Shown here piece after piece: positions 28,078 through 36,690 of a stretch of DNA of 37,820 nucleotides. Position numbers and translations under genes: made by a program. This DNA is from Candidatus Cardinium hertigii (GTDB taxonomy: Bacteria; Bacteroidota; Bacteroidia; Cytophagales_A; Amoebophilaceae). Each line of letters begins with the position of its first letter. The stretch's first letter is position 1. The notes beneath the pieces are model-generated. The model was not told where the DNA came from, searched no databases, and worked only from the letters and a program-made list of their open reading frames with translations. The DNA is taken from NCBI RefSeq assembly GCF_003788695.1, contig NZ_RARA01000024.1, forward strand, positions 29,128 through 66,947, given 5' to 3'.

Positions 28078-29505
28078 ATGCAATCGCAGCAACACACTAT
28101 TAAACGTATTACCTCTTTCGAGGGCATTGGCCTGCATACAGGCATAAAAATTAAAGCTACGTTTTTACCTATGGCTATACATACGGGTATACAATTCCAG
28201 CGGGTAGATCTGCCGTATCAGCCTGTTATTGCAGCATTAGCAGCTCATGTAGTAGAAACAGAAAGAGGTACTGTGCTTGAAAAAGAGCAGGTACGTGTGG
28301 CTACGGTAGAGCATTTGTTAGCTGCTCTTGCAGGATTGCAAATTGATAATATTTGTATTCAACTAGATGGCCCAGAAGTTCCAGATATAGATGGGAGTGC
28401 GTTGGCCTTTGTAGAACTTTTATTGGAAGCGGAACGATTGCCGCAAGAAGCGCCGCGAAAATTTTTTACCCTGAAGGAAAAATTTATCTATGATGATCCC
28501 GATACAGGCAGTCATTTTGAGGTTTACCCTGATACAGATTATAGCCTATATTGTACGGTTGCCTACAACAGATGGCCATTGGAAAATCAATATGCAACGC
28601 TGCAGACGTTAACGCATTTCAAAGAAGAGATTGCCCCTGCCCGCACTTTTACCTATTTAGATGAAATAGCGGCATTATACCGAAAAGGGTTGCTACAAGG
28701 GGGAGATCCTACTAAGGCCATCATTTTTTCTGATTGTGATTCTAATTCTAATCAAGAATTGCTGGAGGAAGTAGCTCGGCTATCCGGTAAAGAGATTTGC
28801 CATTTGGTAACGCCTGGGCAATTGGGTCCATCGGCATTACGCTATACGAATGAACCAGCCCGTCATAAATTATTAGACCTAATGGGCGATTTGGCCCTAT
28901 TAGGCAGGCCCTTACGAGGAAAAGTTTTGGCCCATCAGCCTGGACATGGTCCAACTATACGTTTTGTAACTGCTTTGCAAAAATTATTGCTTAGGCAAGA
29001 AGCCAAAAGCGCTCCGATTTGTGACCTACAGGCAGTTCCTTTTTTGGATGTGAAACAGATCAATAAAATGTTGCCCCATCGCTATCCTTTTCAACTGGTA
29101 GATAAAATTATGCAGTTGGATGATACCAGTATTATTGGCGTTAAAAACGTAACCATGAATGAACCTTTTTTTCAAGGACATTTTCCTGGAACGCCTGTTA
29201 TGCCTGGCGTACTACAAGTAGAGGCATTGGCTCAAACGGGTGGTATATTGGTATTGAACAAAGTTCCAGATCCAGCAAATTATTTAACCTATTTTCTTTC
29301 TATTGATAAGTGCAAATTCCGTCGCATGGTTGTGCCTGGAGATACTTTAATGCTGTATTGTCAATTGCTTGTAAAAATAAAATTTAATATTACACAAAAG
29401 CAGACGGTAGGTATTGCTCAAGTGCATGGAAAGTTATTTGTAGGGGAAAATCTGGTGTGTGAAGCGTTATTATTGGCTCAAATTGTTAAGCAAAATGCAA
29501 TATAG
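28078..29505 (+). CDS. lpxC/fabZ: Bifunctional UDP-3-O-acyl-GlcNAc deacetylase / hydroxyacyl-ACP dehydratase
   Basis: A 475-residue fusion found in Bacteroidota. The N-terminal part (about 1-300) is LpxC, the zinc deacetylase that commits the cell to lipid A: FEGIGLHTG near the start, zinc ligand H79 in VEHLLAAL, and the second zinc site in RHKLLDLMGDLALLGRP. The C-terminal part (about 320-470) is FabZ, the (3R)-hydroxyacyl-ACP dehydratase of fatty-acid elongation, with catalytic His in LPHRYPFQLVD and Glu in VLQVEALAQTGG. Both active sites look intact. The fusion couples two enzymes that compete for hydroxyacyl-ACP. The stop overlaps a decayed copy of the lpxA start. Confidence 0.96.
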   Translation: MQSQQHTIKRITSFEGIGLHTGIKIKATFLPMAIHTGIQFQRVDLPYQPVIAALAAHVVETERGTVLEKEQVRVATVEHLLAALAGLQIDNICIQLDGPEVPDIDGSALAFVELLLEAERLPQEAPRKFFTLKEKFIYDDPDTGSHFEVYPDTDYSLYCTVAYNRWPLENQYATLQTLTHFKEEIAPARTFTYLDEIAALYRKGLLQGGDPTKAIIFSDCDSNSNQELLEEVARLSGKEICHLVTPGQLGPSALRYTNEPARHKLLDLMGDLALLGRPLRGKVLAHQPGHGPTIRFVTALQKLLLRQEAKSAPICDLQAVPFLDVKQINKMLPHRYPFQLVDKIMQLDDTSIIGVKNVTMNEPFFQGHFPGTPVMPGVLQVEALAQTGGILVLNKVPDPANYLTYFLSIDKCKFRRMVVPGDTLMLYCQLLVKIKFNITQKQTVGIAQVHGKLFVGENLVCEALLLAQIVKQNAI

Positions 29506-29552
29506 GTTAGTAGATATACATCCTGAAGCTATCCTTGGTCAAAATGTTACCG
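29495..29552 (+). repeat. Diverged duplicate of the lpxA 5' end
   Basis: ATGCAATATAGGTTAGTAGA and the following bases repeat the first about 57 bases of lpxA (starting 29554) with scattered differences. Encoded residues are almost the same (HPEAILGQNVTV in both), and several differences are silent. The offset is 59 bp, so the upstream copy is out of frame and stops after about 24 codons. Confidence 0.85.
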
Positions 29553-29553
29553 T

Positions 29554-30339
29554 ATGCAACATAAGCTAGTTGATATTCATCCTGAAGCTATTCTTGGTCA
29601 AAATGTTACCGTAGAAAACTTTACCGTTATTCAAGCAGATGTTATCATAGGCGAGGGTACATGGATAGGGCCTCATGTAACCATTATGTCAGGGAGCCGT
29701 ATTGGTAAAAATTGTCAGATTTTTTCAGGTGCCGTTATTGGAGCTCGTTCCCAGGATCAGAAGTCTTCTACATTGCAAACCTATGTGGAGGTAGGTGATC
29801 ATACGGTTATACGTGAATTGGTCACGTTGAATAGAGGTACGGTTGGCAATACCATTATAGGTGCTCATGTGTTGTTAATGGCTTATGTACATGTAGCCCA
29901 TGATTGTATCATTGAAGATCATGTAATCGTTGCCAATGCCACGCAACTTGCTGGCCATGTACTGTTGCAGCACCATGCTACAATAGGCGGTATGACTGCC
30001 ATTCATCAATTTATGCGTGTAGGATCCTATAGTATGGTCGCTTCTAAAAGTATTGTACGTAAGGATGTCCCTCCCTTTATTAAAGTTGCCCGGGAGCCAT
30101 TGTGCTATTGCGGTATCAACTGGGTTGCGCTACAACGCCATGGTTTTACGCCAGAACAATACCATAATATACGTTGTATTTATTATTTTATCTATCAAAT
30201 AAAATTGCTTTTGACCTCAGCATTAGAAGAAATCGATAAACAACTGCAGCATTCCCAAGAAAAAGAGCTGATTGTATCTTTTATACGTCATAGTAAGCGG
30301 GGTATTGTAAAAAAAATTCATACAAATCTAAGACTATAA
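29554..30339 (+). CDS. lpxA: UDP-N-acetylglucosamine acyltransferase
   Basis: First step of lipid A synthesis: transfers a hydroxyacyl chain from ACP to UDP-GlcNAc. 261 residues, the standard length. A left-handed beta-helix of hexapeptide repeats (VIIGEGTWIGPHVTI, IGKNCQIFSGAVIG) carries the catalytic His in AYVHVAHDC, and TIGGMTAIHQFMRVGSYSMV is typical of LpxA. A C-terminal helical domain follows. It lies 48 bases after lpxC/fabZ and is presumably co-transcribed with it. The start is the second of two tandem copies of the gene's 5' end; only this one leads into the full frame. Confidence 0.95.
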   Translation: MQHKLVDIHPEAILGQNVTVENFTVIQADVIIGEGTWIGPHVTIMSGSRIGKNCQIFSGAVIGARSQDQKSSTLQTYVEVGDHTVIRELVTLNRGTVGNTIIGAHVLLMAYVHVAHDCIIEDHVIVANATQLAGHVLLQHHATIGGMTAIHQFMRVGSYSMVASKSIVRKDVPPFIKVAREPLCYCGINWVALQRHGFTPEQYHNIRCIYYFIYQIKLLLTSALEEIDKQLQHSQEKELIVSFIRHSKRGIVKKIHTNLRL

Positions 30340-30353
30340 CGCTTATAGAATTG

Positions 30354-30694
30354 GACCGTTCACTTGCGTGGCAGGCATATTTTATAGATTATTGAAGATT
30401 TTATCCATTTTTTTTTAAAACTACTTATTTTAAAGCTACTTTTTTTGCTTGATCAAAAAAAGTAGCCAAAAAAAATCAAGCGCTGGTGAAAAAACTGCTG
30501 AAAAGAAAAGAAAAAAACCGAAAATCAAATCTCGCTCCTACGGAGCTCAGACAAAGTGATTTTCTTTTGATTTTTTTCCTTTCTTTTCTTTCCACAGTTT
30601 TTTCAAGGCGCATTTTTTATAAACTTACATTATTGCGCTATTTATAAATACGAACGTGAAAAAATACACATAGGCCACTCTACTGAACGAATAC
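30354..30694 (-). repeat. Family-1 repeat, subtype B, complete copy
   Basis: Begins GACCGTTCACTTGCGTGGCA and ends CACTCTACTGAACGAATAC. Contains both the AAAAAAAGTAGC hairpin and the long stem around CTCCTACGGAG. Reverse orientation, between lpxA and the opp operon. Confidence 0.85.
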
Positions 30695-30798
30695 CCTCTG
30701 TTTTTTCTTAAAAATCCATTTTGCTGTTAAAATAAAATAAGCTAAATTGCATCCAGGTATGCAACAATATATAATGGAATAAAGATTGCCTACAAACC

Positions 30799-30843
30799 GG
30801 GGGCGTGTATTAAGGAGGCGTGTATTAAGGGGGCGTGCATTAA
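30799..30843 (+). repeat. Three tandem 15-bp repeats before oppA
   Basis: GGGGGCGTGTATTAA, GGAGGCGTGTATTAA and GGGGGCGTGCATTAA lie directly head to tail, ending 78 bases before the oppA start. They are GC-rich against an AT-rich background. A regulatory role is possible but not shown. Confidence 0.8.
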
Positions 30844-30921
30844 GTTGAAGCGGTTCTTTTTAAACTTTGCAACGGTTTTTTTAAAAAAAAAAGCACAATC
30901 AATTAGAAATATACAACAATC

Positions 30922-32667
30922 ATGGGTAAACGTATCATAATGTACTTAATGGCCATAGCTGTTTTTGGGACAATTTTTTATAATGAATATAAACGCAATA
31001 AGACAATAACGTCTACTTCTTCTGTGCTTAATAATGTATCTGTACATGAATTTTGTGGTACCGATCCAGTAATGTTAAAAGATACAGGATCTGTTCAAGT
31101 TATTTCTAAAATATATGAAGGGTTATATACCTATCATCCCCTAAAAAGACCTGTCGAGTTAATACCTGATCTTGCAGAAGGGATGCCTTCCATTTCCCCA
31201 GATGGGTTGGTATATATTTTCAAAATTAAGAAAGATGTTTTATTTCAAGATGATGCCTGTTTCCCAAATGGAAAAGGAAGAATGCTAACAGCAGCGGATG
31301 TAGTGTTTACCCTCAAAAGGATAGTAGATCCTAATAATACGGTGCCTTATGTTGATTTTATAGATGGTAAAATAAAGGGGTTGGATGCATGGAAAAAAAG
31401 AGCTGATTATGCGCAAGAAGTAGAAGGTTTGCAAGCGTTGGATAGCTACACCCTTCAAGTTACGCTTACTGCACCTTGGCCCGCTTTTTTGAATTTTTTA
31501 GCTATGTGGCCTGCTTTTGTTGTGGCGCATGAGGCTGTCAGCCATTATGGGCCTGAGTTTTTAAACCATCCTGTAGGGACTGGTCCTTTTATTTTAAAAG
31601 GAGGGTTTGATCCACAAGCTAAGCGGTTGGAATTTGTAAAGAATCCTACTTTTAGAAAAAAGCTATTTCCTAATGAAGCGGCTCCCCAGTATCAACACAT
31701 GTTAGCTTATGCGGGCAAACAGCTACCTTTGGTAGATAAGGTGGTGACCCATGTTATTTTGGAAGAGCAACCGCGATGGTTAAAAATGCAAAAGGCAGAA
31801 ATTGATATAGATAGGATTGATGATACAGCCTTTGCATTGACTATTGTCAAAGATGGTGTGCTTTTACCAACATGGGCAGAAAAAGGGTTGGTCTTGGATC
31901 AAACTCCTGGTACTAATGTGGAGTTTTTTGCATTTAACCATACACATGCATTGTTTGGTAAGAATATCTCTCTAAGAAAGGCCATGTCTATGGCTTTTGA
32001 TAGGGAAACGTATAACAAAATGTTTTATAACCAGGCAGCTCAAGAAGCACAATCTATAGTACCATCCATGTTGATGGATAATGCAGATGTGCTGGTTAAC
32101 CCATATGCGTATAATCTTGATCGTGCAAAAGAATATTTAGTTAAAGCAGGCTACCCAAATGGCAAAGGATTGCCAGATATTACACTTGATTGTCGTGCAG
32201 AAACAGCTTCCAAAAATAAAGCTATGTTTTTTGCCAAGTGTATGGAGAAGATTGGAATAACTGTGCAGGTCATACCCAACATTTGGGCAGAGCTACACAA
32301 CAAAATATATAAGCAGGCTACTATGTTGCATACTTATGTATGGTATGCTGATGATCCTGATCCTGCTTCGATGCTGCAATTGATCAGAAGTAAGCATTTG
32401 GCTGGTTTACAGTATGAAAATATTGAGTTTAATACGTTGTTCGATAAAGCTGTTACGTTAGTCGATAGAGCAGAAAGATATCGACTGTATGCAACATTAA
32501 ATAAAATAGCAATGGAGGAAGTTCCTATGATTTTTGCTGTTAACAAACCTATTCAATTTTTATATCACAAGTGGGTTAAAAATTTCGCTTATGATGGATT
32601 TGGGCTTTTCTTTGATCAATATATTGCAGTAGATATGGCAGAAAAAGCTAAATCTACCATGAAGTAG
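30922..32667 (+). CDS. oppA: Peptide ABC transporter substrate-binding protein
   Basis: A 581-residue family 5 solute-binding protein, the receptor that hands oligopeptides to the OppBCDF importer. An N-terminal hydrophobic segment (MGKRIIMYLMAIAVFGTIFY) acts as a signal or anchor; no lipobox Cys is present, so it may stay membrane-tethered. Family marks are FCGTDPVMLKDTGSVQVISK, the IYEGLYTY block, LTAADVVFTLKRIVDP, HPVGTGPFILKG, VEFFAFNHTHALFGKNISLRKAMSMAFDR and YADDPDPASMLQLI. Substrate is inferred as peptides from the operon partners. First gene of a five-gene same-strand cluster. Peptide import fits a symbiont that takes amino acids from its host. Confidence 0.9.
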   Translation: MGKRIIMYLMAIAVFGTIFYNEYKRNKTITSTSSVLNNVSVHEFCGTDPVMLKDTGSVQVISKIYEGLYTYHPLKRPVELIPDLAEGMPSISPDGLVYIFKIKKDVLFQDDACFPNGKGRMLTAADVVFTLKRIVDPNNTVPYVDFIDGKIKGLDAWKKRADYAQEVEGLQALDSYTLQVTLTAPWPAFLNFLAMWPAFVVAHEAVSHYGPEFLNHPVGTGPFILKGGFDPQAKRLEFVKNPTFRKKLFPNEAAPQYQHMLAYAGKQLPLVDKVVTHVILEEQPRWLKMQKAEIDIDRIDDTAFALTIVKDGVLLPTWAEKGLVLDQTPGTNVEFFAFNHTHALFGKNISLRKAMSMAFDRETYNKMFYNQAAQEAQSIVPSMLMDNADVLVNPYAYNLDRAKEYLVKAGYPNGKGLPDITLDCRAETASKNKAMFFAKCMEKIGITVQVIPNIWAELHNKIYKQATMLHTYVWYADDPDPASMLQLIRSKHLAGLQYENIEFNTLFDKAVTLVDRAERYRLYATLNKIAMEEVPMIFAVNKPIQFLYHKWVKNFAYDGFGLFFDQYIAVDMAEKAKSTMK

Positions 32668-32700
32668 TTCCAAAAATATCATTCGCTATATAATTCTTCG

Positions 32701-32731
32701 GGTATGGTATACTCCCATGGTATGGTATACT
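32701..32731 (+). repeat. 13-bp direct repeat between oppA and oppB
   Basis: GGTATGGTATACT occurs twice, separated by CCCAT, in the 97-154 bp gap after oppA. Each contains a GTATAC palindrome. Function unknown. Confidence 0.7.
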
Positions 32732-32821
32732 GCCATTCTTTATTTTAGTTCTGCTTTTTTCTAGATGCATAAATGGGGGATGGGTTACCTGAAGGATAAC
32801 TTCATTATATCCATTTTCATT

Positions 32822-33760
32822 ATGCGTTTTCTGTATTATCCTTTAAGAAGACTCCTATATGCTTTTTGGGTTATTATAGGTGCTACCTTTATTGTATTTC
32901 TTGTTTTTAATGTAGTAGTAGGGGATCCTACTGCCGTTTTATTGGGAAAATATGCTACGCCAGCAGCTATGGCTACACTTAGCCATTCACTGGGTTTAGA
33001 TAGACCTTGGTATATCCAGTACTGGGATATTTTACAATCTGCCTTTACTTTTAATTTTGGCCATTCTTGGAGTAGTAAACAGAATATTTTAAAAATGTTT
33101 CAGGAAGGTGCATTAGTATCTCTAAGTGTAACATTGCCAGTTTTTTTAATAGGAAATGCCGTTGTGATATCTATGGCACTTTGGATGACTAAGTATAGGG
33201 GATCCATTTGGGACCGCCTTTTGGTCACTTTTTGTATTATTATGATCAGCATTTCTCCATTAATTTATATTTTAGTTGGTCAGGGCGTTTTTGCTTTTAA
33301 GCTGGGTCTTTTTGAGATAATGGGTTATGAAAGAGGCTTTTTAGCATGTATACCTTATATCATTTTGCCAGTTATTATTCAGGTATTAATTCATTTTTGT
33401 TATAATTACCGTTTTTATAGAACCATTATGCTTGATGAAATTTATCAGGATTATGTGCGTACGGCACGCGCAAAAGGGCTTACAGAGCAAGTTATTTTAT
33501 TCAAGCATGTACTTAAGAACGTAATGGTTCCCATTATTACTATCCTTGTGAAAGGGATGCCATCATTGTTATTTGGATCTGTGCTTATAGAGAATTTTTT
33601 TGGCATACCTGGATTAGGCAATGTAATTACAAATGCTATAAATTGTTGTGATTTTCCAACTATTAAAGCAGCCACTGTAGTAGCTGCAGTCCTCAGTATT
33701 ATATGTAACATCTTTGGTGATATTTTGTATGCGTTGGTAGATCCACGCATGAAACTGTAA
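32822..33760 (+). CDS. oppB: Peptide ABC transporter permease
   Basis: Inner-membrane permease of the peptide importer. From MRFLYYPLRRLLYAFW it has 312 residues and about six membrane helices (for example VIIGATFIVFLVFNVVV and LLVTFCIIMISISPLIYILV). The cytoplasmic EAA loop (YVRTARAKGLTEQVILFKHV) docks the ATPases. The frame extends to an ATG at 32765, adding 19 residues that family members usually lack, so I prefer 32822. The C terminus DILYALVDPRMKL is typical of OppB. It heads a compact block with oppC. Confidence 0.92.
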   Translation: MRFLYYPLRRLLYAFWVIIGATFIVFLVFNVVVGDPTAVLLGKYATPAAMATLSHSLGLDRPWYIQYWDILQSAFTFNFGHSWSSKQNILKMFQEGALVSLSVTLPVFLIGNAVVISMALWMTKYRGSIWDRLLVTFCIIMISISPLIYILVGQGVFAFKLGLFEIMGYERGFLACIPYIILPVIIQVLIHFCYNYRFYRTIMLDEIYQDYVRTARAKGLTEQVILFKHVLKNVMVPIITILVKGMPSLLFGSVLIENFFGIPGLGNVITNAINCCDFPTIKAATVVAAVLSIICNIFGDILYALVDPRMKL

Positions 33761-33785
33761 ACAATGGGTAAATAATGGCATATAT

Positions 33786-34643
33786 ATGAGCGATTCACTA
33801 CATCAATCTGTTTGGAACAGAGTTTTTATAGCTTTAATCAGTAAAAAATTAACACGCTTTTGTTTGTTGATTTTATTGAGCTATGTCTTGATAGCTGTTT
33901 TTACTAAAATAGGTTGGTTAGCAGCTAATTGGAATACAGAAGTAGGGGCTTCTTATGAGGCACCTAATTGGATAAATTATTTTGGTACAGACATCTTAGG
34001 TAGAAGTGTATTGCTTAAAGTTATACATGGTATAGAGGTGGCTATGAGCGTTGGGTGTATAGTGGCTTTATTGGTCATGGTAATTGGTGTTATGCTTGGC
34101 ATGCTAGCTGGTTATTTTGGAGGTATAGTAGATGAGGTGGTGGTTTGGCTCTATACGGTTGTAGGGACTATTCCTACTATGATTTTACTAATGGTGGTGG
34201 CTTGTGCGATAGGCAAGGGTATGCAAAGCATCTGTGTGGGATTGACCCTAGCAGCATGGACAGACATCTGTCGTTTGGTTCGAGGAGAAGTTATGCGGCA
34301 TAAATGTAGAGAATATGTTCAGGCCGCCTCCGCAATTGGCGCTAGTAATTTTCGTAAGCTGTTTGTACATATATTACCCAATATTCTTCCCTTAATTATT
34401 TGTGAAGTTTCTGTAGTTTTGCAATTTGCTATAAAGTATGAGGTAATACTCTCATATTTGGGGCTTGGTATACAAAATAAGCCAAGTTGGGGTATTATGA
34501 TTAGTGACGCTAAGACAGAATTGTTACAAGGGATTTGGTGGGAACTTTTTTTTTCTACGATGGCCATGTTTTTGCTGGTCCTTGTTTTCAACATATTGGC
34601 TGATGCGTTGCGAGATGCATTAGATCCAAAGCTAAAGGGTTGA
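33786..34643 (+). CDS. oppC: Peptide ABC transporter permease
   Basis: Second permease, 285 residues, partner of OppB. The N-terminal helix (FCLLILLSYVLIAVFTKIGW) is followed by the periplasmic FGTDILGRSVLLKVIHGI motif typical of OppC/DppC. Four or five more helices follow, along with the EAA loop EYVQAASAIGASNFRKLFVHILPN. The C terminus is ADALRDALDPKLKG. Starts 25 bases after oppB stops; its stop lies six bases before the oppD ATG, indicating co-transcription. Confidence 0.93.
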   Translation: MSDSLHQSVWNRVFIALISKKLTRFCLLILLSYVLIAVFTKIGWLAANWNTEVGASYEAPNWINYFGTDILGRSVLLKVIHGIEVAMSVGCIVALLVMVIGVMLGMLAGYFGGIVDEVVVWLYTVVGTIPTMILLMVVACAIGKGMQSICVGLTLAAWTDICRLVRGEVMRHKCREYVQAASAIGASNFRKLFVHILPNILPLIICEVSVVLQFAIKYEVILSYLGLGIQNKPSWGIMISDAKTELLQGIWWELFFSTMAMFLLVLVFNILADALRDALDPKLKG

Positions 34644-34648
34644 TAAGT

Positions 34649-35653
34649 ATGGAAGAAAAAATTCTTGAAGTTAAAAATTTAGTTACCCAGTTTGCTATGG
34701 ACAAACATATGGTAACGGCAGTAAATGATGTTTCTTTCGACATTTTGCGAGGGCATTCTTTGGGCATTGTAGGGGAATCTGGTTCAGGAAAATCGGCCAT
34801 GGCTCTTTCACTTATGCGGCTTATTACGCCTCCTGTTGGTACCGTTACAGGGAAGGCTATTATGCTAGAAGGTAAGGATATTTTGCAATTTTCGCCTAAA
34901 GAGATGGAGGCTATACGCGGCAATCGTATGGCTATGATTTTTCAAGAACCTATGACTTCTCTTAATCCAGTGTATACGATTGGAGATCAAATTATAGAGA
35001 CCATACAATGTCATCAAAAGGTTTTGGCAAAAGAGGCTAAAGAACGTTGTTTGGACTTATTAACGCTGGTAGGCATAGCAGCCCCCCAACGGCGTATATC
35101 AGAATATCCACATCAGCTTTCAGGTGGAATGCGTCAACGGGTAATGATTGCAATTGCATTGGCCTGTAGCCCATCTATATTGATTGCAGATGAACCTACT
35201 ACTGCTTTAGATGTAACGATACAAGCGCAGATTATGGAACTCCTTCAAAAATTACAAAATGAAACGCAGATGGGTATTATACTTATTACACATGATCTGG
35301 GTGTAGTGGCTGAAGTGTGTGATCAGGTAGCGGTTATGTATTGTGGTAGAATTATAGAAAAGTGTTCAGTACAAGCTATTTTTAATACTCCATTGCATCC
35401 CTATACGCAGGCCCTATTGGATGCTATTCCGCTTTTAACTACGGGTACGGATAATCGATCCCATAGATTGTGTACCATTGAAGGCGTGGTACCACCCTTA
35501 TATGACTTGCCTATTGGCTGTAATTTCCAAGACCGCTGTCCCAACGCAGCAGATACATGCAGCCGTATGCAACCACTACTGCAAGAAGTATTACCAGGTC
35601 ATTTTGTAGAGTGTTTTTATCCATTGCATATAGAAGGTTCCACTACAAATTGA
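34649..35653 (+). CDS. oppD: Peptide ABC transporter ATP-binding protein
   Basis: ATPase subunit of the importer, 334 residues from MEEKILEVKNL. Walker A GESGSGKSAM, Q-loop FQEPMTSLNP, signature LSGGMRQRV, Walker B ILIADEPTTALD and switch His in LITHDLGVV are all intact. The C-terminal oligopeptide-transporter extension has the Cys motif GCNFQDRCPNAADTC, ending in VECF, which in studied relatives can bind an iron-sulfur cluster. An upstream TTG at 34640 overlapping oppC is in frame but less likely as start. Confidence 0.94.
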   Translation: MEEKILEVKNLVTQFAMDKHMVTAVNDVSFDILRGHSLGIVGESGSGKSAMALSLMRLITPPVGTVTGKAIMLEGKDILQFSPKEMEAIRGNRMAMIFQEPMTSLNPVYTIGDQIIETIQCHQKVLAKEAKERCLDLLTLVGIAAPQRRISEYPHQLSGGMRQRVMIAIALACSPSILIADEPTTALDVTIQAQIMELLQKLQNETQMGIILITHDLGVVAEVCDQVAVMYCGRIIEKCSVQAIFNTPLHPYTQALLDAIPLLTTGTDNRSHRLCTIEGVVPPLYDLPIGCNFQDRCPNAADTCSRMQPLLQEVLPGHFVECFYPLHIEGSTTN

Positions 35654-35659
35654 AGGTCT

Positions 35660-36652
35660 ATGTCAACCCATAAAGAGATTTTATTAGAAATTCAGAATTT
35701 ATCCAAAGTTTTTTCCTTAAAGCACCAACTTTTGGGGCATACGATTGGAAAAGTGCATGCCGTGAATAATGTAAGCTTTACCATTTGCAAGGGAGAAACC
35801 TTAGGCTTAGTAGGAGAGTCTGGATGTGGTAAATCTACATTGGGCAGAATGATTTTGCGGTTAATAGAGCCTACGCATGGCCGTATTATTTTTGATGGAG
35901 AAGATATTACCCACTACCGTACCAGTGCGATGCGCAACATACGAAGGAAGATGCAAATTATTTTTCAAGATCCCTATGCTGCGCTAAATCCTAGAATGTC
36001 TATCCAAAACATTTTGGAAGAACCTATCAAGATTCACCAGCTGGCCAATAATAAAGATGCTTGCATCAAGCGTATTTATCAACTACTGGATTATGTCCAA
36101 CTGCCTAAAAATGTTTTGTGCAAATATCCCCATGAGTTTTCTGGGGGGCAACGTCAACGCATTTGTATAGCAAGGGCATTAGCAGTTGAACCTATTTTTG
36201 TGGTTTGTGATGAAGCCATTGCGTCTTTAGATGTCTCGATACAAGCACAGGTTATTAATCTTTTAATGGATTTGCAACAAGCATTAGGGCTAACCTATCT
36301 TTTTATTTCACATGATCTCAAGGTGGTCGAATTTATTGCAGATCAAGTGGCCGTTATGTACCTGGGCAAAATTGTAGAAGCTGCTTCTGCAGCAGAAATC
36401 TACAAAAATCCTAAACATCCCTATACCCAAGCGCTTTTTTCTGCTATACCTACTATAGATCCCCTGAGGAAAAAAGAACGTATTATGTTGCAAGGAGATG
36501 TGCCTAGCCCAATGGATTTACCTACAGGTTGTCATTTCCATCCACGTTGTTGGAAAGCTACAGAGATATGTACGAAAATTTATCCACCACTGGCTAAAAA
36601 AGAGGGGAAAGAAGCGCATTGGTTTGCTTGTCATCATCCAGAAGGTAACTAA
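35660..36652 (+). CDS. oppF: Peptide ABC transporter ATP-binding protein
   Basis: Second ATPase of the importer, 330 residues, pairing with OppD. Walker [14 protein letters not shown]-loop [11 protein letters not shown], signature FSGGQRQRI, Walker [12 protein letters not shown] and switch His in FISHDLKVV. The Walker B stretch reads DEAIASLD where the family normally has DEPVSALD; the catalytic Glu is kept, so activity is expected. The C-terminal Cys motif [15 protein letters not shown] is present. Starts six bases after oppD stops, last gene of the opp operon. Confidence 0.94.
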   Translation: MSTHKEILLEIQNLSKVFSLKHQLLGHTIGKVHAVNNVSFTICKGETLGLVGESGCGKSTLGRMILRLIEPTHGRIIFDGEDITHYRTSAMRNIRRKMQIIFQDPYAALNPRMSIQNILEEPIKIHQLANNKDACIKRIYQLLDYVQLPKNVLCKYPHEFSGGQRQRICIARALAVEPIFVVCDEAIASLDVSIQAQVINLLMDLQQALGLTYLFISHDLKVVEFIADQVAVMYLGKIVEAASAAEIYKNPKHPYTQALFSAIPTIDPLRKKERIMLQGDVPSPMDLPTGCHFHPRCWKATEICTKIYPPLAKKEGKEAHWFACHHPEGN

Positions 36653-36690
36653 AATGTTATATTTTTTACTATTATAAAAATTGCAAACCG

